DNA from: an uncultured Veillonellaceae bacterium
Lineage (GTDB): Bacteria > Bacillota > Negativicutes > Selenomonadales > Selenomonadaceae
Assembly: GCA_902801565.1 (NCBI GenBank)
Contig: CADCIX010000036.1
Span: 1 to 36,078, forward strand
Reading direction: 5' to 3'
Length of the DNA: 36,078 bases
Below are positions 22,214 through 28,636 of this stretch, piece by piece. The stretch's first letter is position 1; every line of letters starts with the position of its first letter. The notes under the pieces are model-generated. The model was given only the letters and a program-made list of their open reading frames with translations, was not told the DNA's origin and did no database searches. The position numbers were made by a program, and so were the translations under genes.

Positions 22214-23611
22214 TCACCTCAGATATTTGTCTGCTGTAGCAAGAAACGCAATCGCCGCGTCTTCCGTATAGCCTTGTGACAGCAGATAGTCAATATCGTT
22301 TTGCTCATACGGCTTGCCGTTCGGGGCAATCCGGCATTTCTGTGTATACTTCGGCTCCTTCGACAGAAGCGCGATAGCATCCTCTATGGCATAGCCGTGC
22401 CCAAGAAGGTACTTGATGTCGTTCTCCTCATAAGCGGCACCATTCGGGGCAAGATTCACATAGGACGTGCTCCCGGCATCCCCTACGATTTCGGCAGCCG
22501 TTCTGGTGGACTTTCCCTGCACGGTTTTCCCGATGCCGGTTCCCGTGGCAACGTAGCCCCAGACGTTCTCTGCGCCGTAGTCCCCGGCGATGGATGACTT
22601 CACGATGCGGTTCCTGCTGGAGCTGTTTCCCCAATACTGGCCGTCACCGCACGCGATGACAACATGGTCTGGCCCATCGGACGGGCAGTAATTGGTTTCC
22701 AGAAGGCAGATGTCTCCCATAGCGCCGCCTTCCTTCGGCTCTTTCCACAGCCCGTTCTCCTTTGCCCAATCCATGATATTTGGCACCCACATCAGGTTGC
22801 CCTGGCTTCCGTCCTGCATGAGCCTCCCGAACATGTGATTTGCATGGAGCAGGAAGTCACGCACCCATGCGGTGCAGCCATTATTGCCATACCCTTGCGA
22901 TCCGACACGGCTGTCGGCATAGGCCGCGGCAGCCATGATGTCGCTGGCTGAATACTTGTCCGTGGTATCGAGGAATGACAGGGCATCCGCCAGCGTATAG
23001 CCCTGCGCAAGCAGATAGTCAATATCGTTCTGCTCATATGGCTCGCCATTCGGGGAAATCAATCTTGTGTTAGGCGGCGGCGCGACTGCATTGAGTCCTG
23101 CATAGTCACAGATGCCGTCAGCAATGGCCTTGGCAAATGCCTCCTGCCTGTCACGAAGAGCGGCATTATCGGTAATCTCGTCAATGAACGCCGTCTCGAC
23201 AAGGATGGCAGGCATGTCCGTTCTCCGCAGAACGCAAAGCCCCGGACGTTCCTTGATGCCACGGTCAACCGTGCCGATTTCTGATATGAGCCGCTCCTGC
23301 ACAGCCTCTCCGAGAGCCGAGCCTTGCGTCCCGATGCGGTACACACATGTCTCTGTCCCTTTGGCTACTCCGTTGAATGCGTTGCAGTGGATGCTCACGA
23401 ACAGGTCGGCTCCCCAGTCATTCGCGACATCCGGGACGCTGTAGAGGTCATCGCTTTGCAGGAGGTACGTCTCGACACCTGCCGCCCTCAGCCTCTCCTC
23501 GACTATCACGCCGATTCTGGCCGCCACGTCGGATTCCCGCAGCCCATATCCGCAGGCTCCCGGATCCGGGTTGCCATTCAATGCGTGTCCTGGGTTGATG
23601 AATACTTGCAT
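22214..23611 (-). CDS. Two-domain endolysin: Amidase_3 plus CHAP-like cysteine hydrolase, with three 35-residue repeats
   Basis: A 465-residue phage lysin. Residues 1-172 form a zinc N-acetylmuramoyl-L-alanine amidase: His 9 in INPGHA, Glu 26 in LRESDVA, His 75 in SIHCNAFNG, catalytic Glu 139 in ILVETAFID. Residues ~222-357 form a second papain-like/CHAP-type domain with Cys 246 in NNGCTAWVRDF and His 316 in GPDHVVIACGDG. Three 35-residue repeats of the form PNG-x-x-YEQNDIDYLL-x-QGY occur at 186-220, 388-422 and 429-463; I infer wall binding. No signal peptide, so it depends on the holin. AGGAGG precedes the ATG. Two catalytic domains make it bivalent. Confidence 0.9.
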   Translation of the reverse strand: MQVFINPGHALNGNPDPGACGYGLRESDVAARIGVIVEERLRAAGVETYLLQSDDLYSVPDVANDWGADLFVSIHCNAFNGVAKGTETCVYRIGTQGSALGEAVQERLISEIGTVDRGIKERPGLCVLRRTDMPAILVETAFIDEITDNAALRDRQEAFAKAIADGICDYAGLNAVAPPPNTRLISPNGEPYEQNDIDYLLAQGYTLADALSFLDTTDKYSASDIMAAAAYADSRVGSQGYGNNGCTAWVRDFLLHANHMFGRLMQDGSQGNLMWVPNIMDWAKENGLWKEPKEGGAMGDICLLETNYCPSDGPDHVVIACGDGQYWGNSSSRNRIVKSSIAGDYGAENVWGYVATGTGIGKTVQGKSTRTAAEIVGDAGSTSYVNLAPNGAAYEENDIKYLLGHGYAIEDAIALLSKEPKYTQKCRIAPNGKPYEQNDIDYLLSQGYTEDAAIAFLATADKYLR

Positions 23612-23679
23612 CTTTTTTCCTCCTCTTGAACCTCAAGCCGAAATATAGTAAACTGTTCTTGTCGATAGAACGGTCTACC

Positions 23680-23718
23680 AAAAAGCCGTGCACCTTCCCT
23701 ACTGGTGCACGGCTTTTT
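23680..23718. terminator. Bidirectional terminator between holin and endolysin genes
   Basis: Stem AAAAGCCGTGCACC with GGTGCACGGCTTTT (23680-23694 with 23704-23718), A/T runs on both sides. It sits inside the lysis operon, implying partial termination and a separate initiation or readthrough for the endolysin. Confidence 0.85.
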
Positions 23719-23728
23719 ATCGTGCTTG

Positions 23729-24016
23729 TCATTTCTTCACAACGTCTTTAATGGTGTCCACGGCCTCCATGACCTTTTGCGCCTCTGATGCCGTTGTTGC
23801 AATCTTCCCAAGTGCCTCGCTGGTCTGGCTTTGCGCTGTCTGATTCTGCCGTTGCCCGTCGCTCATGGCGATCCGGCCGAGGAAGCCAAGAAGCCCGCTT
23901 GCAATGGTCGTCTGGAGTTCAACGCCGCCTCCAGTCCACGTTCCGGCAAGGATGGATAGAATCAGGGCAATAATCAATCCCGTGCCAATAATCTTGTCAA
24001 CGCTCCAATTGCTCAT
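23729..24016 (-). CDS. Phage holin (putative)
   Basis: A 95-residue protein with an N-terminal membrane segment (GTGLIIALILSILAGTW) and a second weakly hydrophobic stretch (ELQTTIASGLLGFLGRIAM), then a hydrophilic alanine/glutamine-rich tail and a basic end (DVVKK). That shape, together with its place between XhlA-like and endolysin genes, indicates the pore-forming holin that lets the lysin through the membrane. The ATG at 24016 has GGGGGTG 6 bases ahead; it overlaps the XhlA-like stop by 4 bases (ATGA). I assign it by context and topology, not by a recognised family. Confidence 0.75.
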   Translation of the reverse strand: MSNWSVDKIIGTGLIIALILSILAGTWTGGGVELQTTIASGLLGFLGRIAMSDGQRQNQTAQSQTSEALGKIATTASEAQKVMEAVDTIKDVVKK

Positions 24017-24270
24017 TTCAGCACCCCCCACAATGCAAGCCCTGCCATGATAAGAAAGGCGACGATCCCGATTGCCCCAATATTACCGTTTTTGTGGCTT
24101 TCCAGCTCCGCCAGCCTGTCCTCGTGGCTTTTCAGTTTGTCATGGACTTCCTTGGTGTCGTCCGTCCTCTCTTTCACAAGCGTCTCCACAATGGCCAGAC
24201 GCTCTGACGTTTCCGCCTGCTTGCGAAGAAGCTCGTCAATTTTCAGTTCCAGTCTTGATTCCTCTGGCAT
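24013..24270 (-). CDS. XhlA-like phage lysis accessory protein
   Basis: An 85-residue protein: a charged coiled-coil (LELKIDELLRKQAETSERLA, then RTDDTKEVHDKLKSHEDRLA) followed by a single C-terminal membrane helix (IGAIGIVAFLIMAGLALWGV). This is the layout of XhlA of PBSX, a membrane-bound partner of the XhlB holin. GGTGAGG precedes the ATG at 24270; an ATG at 24288 is possible but has no site. Stop overlaps the holin start. Confidence 0.82.
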   Translation of the reverse strand: MPEESRLELKIDELLRKQAETSERLAIVETLVKERTDDTKEVHDKLKSHEDRLAELESHKNGNIGAIGIVAFLIMAGLALWGVLK

Positions 24271-24293
24271 AGCCTCACCATCTTTCATATCGT

Positions 24294-24500
24294 TTACTTC
24301 CGGACAATTTCCCAGTCATCGGCAAAAATGTCCACGTTTCCTGCAAAATAAGGGACTGGCTCATGCCCCGGGCAGCTTACTTCCAGAAATGGCTGCATGT
24401 CTTCTGTGTAGTGGCATACAACTTCGTCTCCCGGCATCCATCCTGCACGCCTCACTGATCTTCCGGCTTTGGCGTATTCGAGCGCATCGCCGAATGTCAT
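24294..24500 (-). CDS. DUF2829 / Tad2-like anti-Thoeris protein
   Basis: A 68-residue protein with the DUF2829 (Thoeris anti-defense 2-like) pattern: MTFGDALEYAKAGRSVRRAG then W, FLEVSCPGHEPVPYFAGNV and a closing DIFADDWEIV. Characterised Tad2 proteins are tetramers that trap the cyclic ADP-ribose-type signal molecules of Thoeris defence; sequestration of signal is known for relatives, not shown here. GGAGGAG lies 6-8 bases before the ATG at 24500. It stands alone between tail-end small genes and the lysis genes and follows a terminator at 24534-24555. Confidence 0.8.
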   Translation of the reverse strand: MTFGDALEYAKAGRSVRRAGWMPGDEVVCHYTEDMQPFLEVSCPGHEPVPYFAGNVDIFADDWEIVRK

Positions 24501-24530
24501 TGCCGTCTCCTCCTTCTTGCGGGTAGTGCA

Positions 24531-24555
24531 AAAGCCGCCATGCGAACATGGCGGC
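24531..24555 (-). terminator. Terminator with UUCG loop before the Tad2-like gene
   Basis: On the leftward strand GCCGCCATG TTCG CATGGCGGC is followed by TTTTGC: a perfect 9-bp stem (24534-24542 with 24547-24555) with a very stable UUCG tetraloop. Confidence 0.85.
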
Positions 24556-24565
24556 CCAACTTCCT

Positions 24566-24694
24566 TTATTCCTCTGCCATCCATCCGCAGTCAAGGCTGT
24601 AGAGGATTTCCTTTACGACATCCTTGAGCCTGTCGGGAACGTCCTGGATGGTCTTCTTGCCCTTGATGATAAGGGTCGCATAAATAACTGCCAT
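24566..24694 (-). CDS. CD1375-type small phage protein, copy 1
   Basis: A 42-residue protein reading MAVIYATLIIKGKKTIQDVP and on with DRLKDVVKEILYSLDCGWMA. The pattern (short strand, then KGKKT-x-x-DVP, then an amphipathic helix ending before a Trp) is that of small proteins found after tail-fibre genes in clostridial phages. AGGATGAGG precedes the ATG. The next small gene is a tandem paralogue. Function unknown. Confidence 0.75.
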   Translation of the reverse strand: MAVIYATLIIKGKKTIQDVPDRLKDVVKEILYSLDCGWMAEE

Positions 24695-24734
24695 TTCTTC
24701 CTCATCCTTCCTGAACAACAGAAACAGTATCAGC

Positions 24735-24854
24735 TCAAGCATTTGTCCAGCCCGCATCGGAAAGAATCTTCTGTACGGCTTCCTTCAGATTGTCCGGCAC
24801 ATCGTCCATCGTCTTTTTGCCCTTCATAATCAGGTCAGCATATACCTTTGCCAT
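24735..24854 (-). CDS. CD1375-type small phage protein, copy 2
   Basis: A 39-residue protein reading MAKVYADLIMKGKKTMDDVP and on with DNLKEAVQKILSDAGWTNA. It aligns without gaps to copy 1 through KGKKT-x-x-DVPD-x-LK. GGGAGG lies 9 bases before the ATG, which overlaps the stop of the 120-residue gene (TGATG). It is too short for most gene callers. Function unknown; tandem duplication with copy 1 is clear. Confidence 0.75.
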   Translation of the reverse strand: MAKVYADLIMKGKKTMDDVPDNLKEAVQKILSDAGWTNA

Positions 24855-25216
24855 CACTGTACACCTCCCAACAGCATCTCATAAACCTCACAGAGGGCCA
24901 TCTCTGTGTTCGTGTTAGCTTCCTCCATGGCGGTGAGCTGCGACTTCAGCAGTTCCTGCTCGCTCACCGGGGCAAAAGCCAGGTAGAACTTGCCGCCATC
25001 CCAATCATAGGATACCTGCTGAAGCAGTTTGGCATTCTCGATATGCTCGGTGATATTGCCATCCCCATCCTTGACCGTCAGCTCGAAGATGGAGGGCCAG
25101 CTTGAGGTGTCAACCTCATTTTCAGAAACATAATTGTTCCCATTCTGCGTCAGATTTTTTGCCTGATAAGAGCCATTCTTCCCTGCTACCGTGAGGGAGT
25201 AGATTTTGTTATCCAT
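24854..25216 (-). CDS. Phage protein of unknown function, downstream of the reverse transcriptase
   Basis: A 120-residue soluble protein. The N-terminal two thirds look like beta strands (KIYSLTVAGKNGSYQAKNLT, IFELTVKDGDGNITEHIENA), and the last third is a helix (EQELLKSQLTAMEEANTNTE). AGGAGG lies 8 bases before the ATG, which is inside the last 31 bp of the reverse transcriptase gene, so translation is coupled. In many phages a small protein of this kind follows the tail-fibre genes; a chaperone or fibre-associated role is possible but unsupported. Confidence 0.7.
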   Translation of the reverse strand: MDNKIYSLTVAGKNGSYQAKNLTQNGNNYVSENEVDTSSWPSIFELTVKDGDGNITEHIENAKLLQQVSYDWDGGKFYLAFAPVSEQELLKSQLTAMEEANTNTEMALCEVYEMLLGGVQ

Positions 25217-26394
25217 TTTGTCAGCCTCCTGTACAGATTGTCCATATTGCTCAATGTTCGTTTGGCGTGGTAGTTTTTCTTGTCTCCCCGCCAGCCCTTA
25301 TACTGGTTGCGGAATTCCTTGAGGGTCATTTTCCCTTCGACAGTAAACCGCGCCAGCTTCTTCATCTTCCGGCGCTGTCTCACGACAACATCACGCGGTA
25401 TGCGCCGGATGATTTTCCCTGATTTGGTCAAGACATATTTTGTCTTGAGGTATGTGAAGCCTCTGGACAGCTTCACGATCTGGGTCTTCCTCTCATTGAT
25501 GTGGATTCCTAGCCCATGAGCGATTTCCCGAATTTCTTCTAAAAGCTTCCGCAGGTAATCCTTGTTCGGGTGGATGATGATGCGGTCATCCATATAGGCG
25601 TCATAGCAATGGATGCCCCGGACGGTCTTGCACCACGTGTCTATCGGCGTCGGAAGAAAAATGCCGGATATTTGTGCCGTTGGCGCCCCTATGCCCATAG
25701 ATTTTCCCATGAACCGTTTCCCTATGAGCTTTTCAGGGTCGATATTCTGGTATTCCAGAGCATTGAAGACACCGTCGATATAATCCGGCTCGTCCGTAAA
25801 GGAGATGTCCACCCGGTTGGCCTTGAGGATTTTCCCCAAGGTGCCCATGACGAACGGAAAACGCTCGACGCAGGGCCTTGCCTGCGCCGACAGGGTGTCG
25901 TGCCGGATGTTGTCGAAATACTTCCGGAAATCGATCTTGAGGACATAGCCCTCTGTCCCGTGTCTCCGGTAATGCCATCGGAGGTGTCGTTCGAAGCGTT
26001 TCCGCGTGAAGGATATCCCCTTCCCTTCGAGGCTCGCCCCATTGTCGTGTATGAGATGGCGGGAAAGTTCTGGCACGAGGACAGAATTGCAAAGGGCATG
26101 CTGCATCACGGTGTCCTTGACTGTCAGCGCCTTCACGAGCCGGATGTGGCCGTTCTCGTTTAGTCGGAAGACAGATCCCTGTCCCTGCTCGTATGTCCCG
26201 TCCCGGAGCTCCCTCTGGAGCTGGCGGACATTTTTCAAGAGATTTATCCCATATTTTTGGGTACTCTCTTTCCATCCGCTGCATTTCCGTACCCTTCGAT
26301 AACCTTCAATGAGATGGTTCGCATTTGTGAAATCAGTCATAAAAATTTGTGGCTCCGTGCTGATATCATCAACGGCCATAACCGGATGCGTCAC
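25186..26394 (-). CDS. Reverse transcriptase of a diversity-generating retroelement
   Basis: A 402-residue reverse transcriptase (GTG start at 26394; ATGs at 26379 and 26340 are alternatives, the last with CGGAG about 10 bases ahead). Palm motifs are LKIDFRKYFDNIRH with Asp 155, and the catalytic YMDD at residues 267-270 in HCYDAYMDDRIIIHP. The fingers region has IRLVKALTVKDTVMQHALCN. The motif-4 position reads GAPTAQISGIF where DGR enzymes usually carry a Ser-Gln (here Ala-Gln). With Avd it would copy the template repeat RNA while misreading adenines. The neighbouring TR, Avd and VR prove the DGR assignment; the enzyme has no maturase domain as group II intron enzymes do. Confidence 0.95.
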   Translation of the reverse strand: MTHPVMAVDDISTEPQIFMTDFTNANHLIEGYRRVRKCSGWKESTQKYGINLLKNVRQLQRELRDGTYEQGQGSVFRLNENGHIRLVKALTVKDTVMQHALCNSVLVPELSRHLIHDNGASLEGKGISFTRKRFERHLRWHYRRHGTEGYVLKIDFRKYFDNIRHDTLSAQARPCVERFPFVMGTLGKILKANRVDISFTDEPDYIDGVFNALEYQNIDPEKLIGKRFMGKSMGIGAPTAQISGIFLPTPIDTWCKTVRGIHCYDAYMDDRIIIHPNKDYLRKLLEEIREIAHGLGIHINERKTQIVKLSRGFTYLKTKYVLTKSGKIIRRIPRDVVVRQRRKMKKLARFTVEGKMTLKEFRNQYKGWRGDKKNYHAKRTLSNMDNLYRRLTKWITKSTPSR

Positions 26395-26480
26395 GTGCCC
26401 TGTTTACCTTTCGGATGGATACCGGCTCATTCCCTGCTGATGGGCGTTCGGCGCATGGCCTACTCAGCCCCTTGAGAAGC

Positions 26481-26576
26481 GGGCGGATGCCACCGTTCGC
26501 GTTCGAGTTGGATGCACTGTTGTTGTTCGCATTGCCGTTGTTGTTCGCATTGCAGAAATTCGACGAAGAAGCAACC
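26481..26576 (-). repeat. DGR template repeat (TR)
   Basis: This 96-bp segment lies between the Avd and reverse transcriptase genes. It pairs base-for-base with the variable repeat at 27221-27316. There are 18 mismatches by eye, all of them at adenines of the TR coding strand (T on the + strand), the signature of DGR mutagenesis. The coding strand is rich in AAC triplets, which in the target frame are Asn codons: the most effective triplet for varied substitution. It is not translated as part of a real gene. Confidence 0.95.
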
Positions 26577-26599
26577 ACAAATAGCCGATACCCATTGTT

Positions 26600-27133
26600 T
26601 CATTTTGCTTTCAGCTCGGCGATCCGCTTGTTGTCGGATTTTCGCCATCCTTTCAGGAGGGCGATTTCCCGCTCGATGCAGTCAACATAGGGCATATATT
26701 TTTCCGCATCCACGGGCAGTATGTCAATGGCAAGTTCCAGTTCCTTCAGCAGACTTTCGCAAGCCGCGATTGCCCTGTCCTGGGACACCCGACGCTCGTA
26801 GGCTTCGGGAAGATTGGTAGCCCATATCGTGTATGCGCGAGTGATGTGTTCCATCATTCCGCGCAGATAGTCCCAAATAGAATTCCGCAGCTTGTCGATA
26901 ACCCATTCCGGATAAACATCCGGCACTTTCCTGATGCCATATTTTCCAGCGATGGCCAGAAAAGCATCTGCATCTTCCTGTTCCATAGACCCGGCATCCA
27001 CTTCGACATTCCTTATCCGCCGTTTCGTGCCAAGGTCACGGAGCAGAAGAACCACTATTCGTTTGCGGAGATCTATGGCGTTTTTATAGAACTCCAGCTT
27101 TGACAGGCTTCTGTTTCTTGCCAGTACAGACAT
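26600..27133 (-). CDS. avd: Avd-like accessory variability determinant of the DGR
   Basis: A 177-residue all-helical, basic protein; in DGRs Avd is a pentameric four-helix bundle that binds the reverse transcriptase and the template RNA. Here the helices are visible as SLSKLEFYKNAIDLRKRIVV, YPEWVIDKLRNSIWDYLRGM, RAIAACESLLKELELAIDIL and CIEREIALLKGWRKSDNKRI. AAGGAG lies 8 bases before the ATG. It stands between the VR hairpin and the TR, the usual place. It is somewhat longer than the ~125-residue prototype of phage BPP-1. Family assignment is by position and helical layout. Confidence 0.85.
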   Translation of the reverse strand: MSVLARNRSLSKLEFYKNAIDLRKRIVVLLLRDLGTKRRIRNVEVDAGSMEQEDADAFLAIAGKYGIRKVPDVYPEWVIDKLRNSIWDYLRGMMEHITRAYTIWATNLPEAYERRVSQDRAIAACESLLKELELAIDILPVDAEKYMPYVDCIEREIALLKGWRKSDNKRIAELKAK

Positions 27134-27173
27134 ATCAACGCTCCTTCCTGCTTTATGCTTGCTCCCTACCTAT

Positions 27174-27194
27174 GCGGCCCCACAAGGGGGCCGC
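27174..27194. other. DGR cruciform-type hairpin downstream of VR
   Basis: A perfect 8-bp inverted repeat GCGGCCCC ACAAG GGGGCCGC, 26 bp past the variable repeat and before avd. In the phage BPP-1 DGR a hairpin of this size just after VR promotes retrohoming. No T run follows on either strand, so it is not a terminator. Confidence 0.85.
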
Positions 27195-27201
27195 GACAAG
27201 G

Positions 27202-28239
27202 TCAACGGAGCAGGAAATACGGGCGGACGCCACCGTGCGCGGCCGAGGTGGATGCACTGCCGCCGCCCGCATCGCCGTTGCAGCTCGCACAGCAGAAACT
27301 CGACGAAGAAGCAACCGAGCGGAGCCAGAACCAGCTCCTGTCGTCCAAATGACCACACTTGAGTGCATAGAGCGGGAGCATCCGTGGGAAGTCTCCCTGG
27401 TCGAACCCGGAAGATGCGAACGCTTTGCCGTAGACCATGTTCTCATTTGGAATGTTGACCTCGACATCCACCCAAGCCCAATTATTGGCCGTTCCGGTCC
27501 AACCTGCGCCAGCCGCGCTTGCTGCCGATGAGTTAATGGCGTTAGAAAGCAGTTCCCTGTGTTTCAGCACATGGTCGCTGCCGAAAGCATTCTTGATTCC
27601 CGTGGCCCATCCAGGGATGCGGGATGTCCACATGGCAGAGCCGACATATCCTCCAGCCGTGGTGTTGGAAGCATTCATAGCGACATTTCGCTGCAAAGTG
27701 CTGTCGGGGATGAGCAGTACATGGTGCGCTGTCGTCTCCGTATCTCCGCAATGGATGTGCGGGTCGAAGGCTCCAAGCAGCCATTTGACATTGGAATATG
27801 TCGAGCCATTCGCGGTGACGCTCTTGGTGATATAGTCGCCTATGTGCATTCCGACGAATTTGCCCGCCTGAATGTTCGTTGACATGTGGCCGCTTTCCCA
27901 ATACGCAGTGAGGTCTGCACCACCCGCAATTCCGTTCTGATGGGCTGCTGTATAATTCCCGTCAGCAAGGCTGTCCACGATCCATACGACTGTGCCATCT
28001 GTTATGAGTGTGCCGTCTGCTGTGCTGGAAAGCGTCAAATCCCCACTTCCCGTAGTACCTGCCTTGACAACTACCAGCTTGGCCTTGTCAAGAGCATTGA
28101 TATATCTGATATCACCCAATGCGTAAGCCGTGGAAGGTTCACGCCGTAATCCGATAATCTGATTTATGTTTGTCTCCGGATGGTATGCGTTAAACCCGCC
28201 AGCACCATCCGGGAGATTGATTTCAGTGTTGATTGCCAT
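27202..28239 (-). CDS. DGR target: phage receptor-binding protein with C-type-lectin-like variable domain
   Basis: A 345-residue protein whose C-terminus is the VR (residues ~308-340). Before it stands the lectin-like motif LYALKCGHLDDRSWFWLRSV, then SSSSFCCASCNGDAGGGSAS; the GGVRP end with a final YFLLR is typical of DGR-type C-type-lectin folds whose surface is varied. Residues 1-30 (MAINTEINLPDGAGGFNAYH) and the middle suggest a virion-attached fibre or tip protein. AGGAGG precedes the ATG. It would sit at the tail tip and set host-receptor choice, switching by DGR. Confidence 0.92.
   Translation of the reverse strand: MAINTEINLPDGAGGFNAYHPETNINQIIGLRREPSTAYALGDIRYINALDKAKLVVVKAGTTGSGDLTLSSTADGTLITDGTVVWIVDSLADGNYTAAHQNGIAGGADLTAYWESGHMSTNIQAGKFVGMHIGDYITKSVTANGSTYSNVKWLLGAFDPHIHCGDTETTAHHVLLIPDSTLQRNVAMNASNTTAGGYVGSAMWTSRIPGWATGIKNAFGSDHVLKHRELLSNAINSSAASAAGAGWTGTANNWAWVDVEVNIPNENMVYGKAFASSGFDQGDFPRMLPLYALKCGHLDDRSWFWLRSVASSSSFCCASCNGDAGGGSASTSAAHGGVRPYFLLR
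27221..27316 (-). repeat. DGR variable repeat (VR)
   Basis: The last ~32 codons but five of the target gene. Compared with TR, residues change from Asn-rich to a mixed set (for example N to S, C, D, G, A, T, H), all explained by TR adenine changes. Homology stops abruptly on both sides: past 27316 the two sequences differ at non-adenines. Confidence 0.95.
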
Positions 28240-28251
28240 TGATAGTCCCTC

Positions 28252-28560
28252 CTATCGTACCTTGAACCATATCATTTCACTGTTTGGAGCTGTGTTGGAT
28301 ACCACGAACGCTGACCCGGACATTGACGGCTGCGCCCACGTCCCATCGCCGCGAAGGAATGCTCCCTGCTTCCCCGCTCCGGGGGCTGGAACCATACCGC
28401 TCGTACCTGCCGCATTTGCAGATGCGCCGGTCATAACGCCGCTCAGTTCGTTCCCCATTTCAGTGATTGCCCCGGATGCCGTTTCAGCAACCTCTGCAAT
28501 GCACTCAGCAACACGGACTACCGTGCTTTCAAGCTGTTCATCGGTAATTACTTTTGCCAT
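28252..28560 (-). CDS. Tail-fibre-associated protein with GKQGAFLRGDGTW motif
   Basis: A 102-residue protein. An N-terminal helix (VITDEQLESTVVRVAECIAE) is followed by a Gly/Ala-rich linker and the fibre-tip motif VPAPGAGKQGAFLRGDGTW, which recurs in phage tail fibres. It ends NSEMIWFKVR. GGAGG lies 8 bases before the ATG. It starts the block before the DGR target and probably contributes to the tail tip or its assembly. Confidence 0.8.
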   Translation of the reverse strand: MAKVITDEQLESTVVRVAECIAEVAETASGAITEMGNELSGVMTGASANAAGTSGMVPAPGAGKQGAFLRGDGTWAQPSMSGSAFVVSNTAPNSEMIWFKVR

Positions 28561-28636
28561 GTTCTACCTCCATTTCAACAGGGCAAGGAGAGGATGGCCC
28601 CTCCCTGCCCCTAATGGAAATCAGACAGATGCCGGA

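Noticed and set aside
26500..26560. AAC-triplet run as a microsatellite or CRISPR-like array
   Set aside because: The spacing and matching VR show it is DGR template sequence.
26369..26578. Asn-rich ORF over the template repeat
   Set aside because: It is simply TR read in the target's frame; no ribosome site, and TR acts as RNA.
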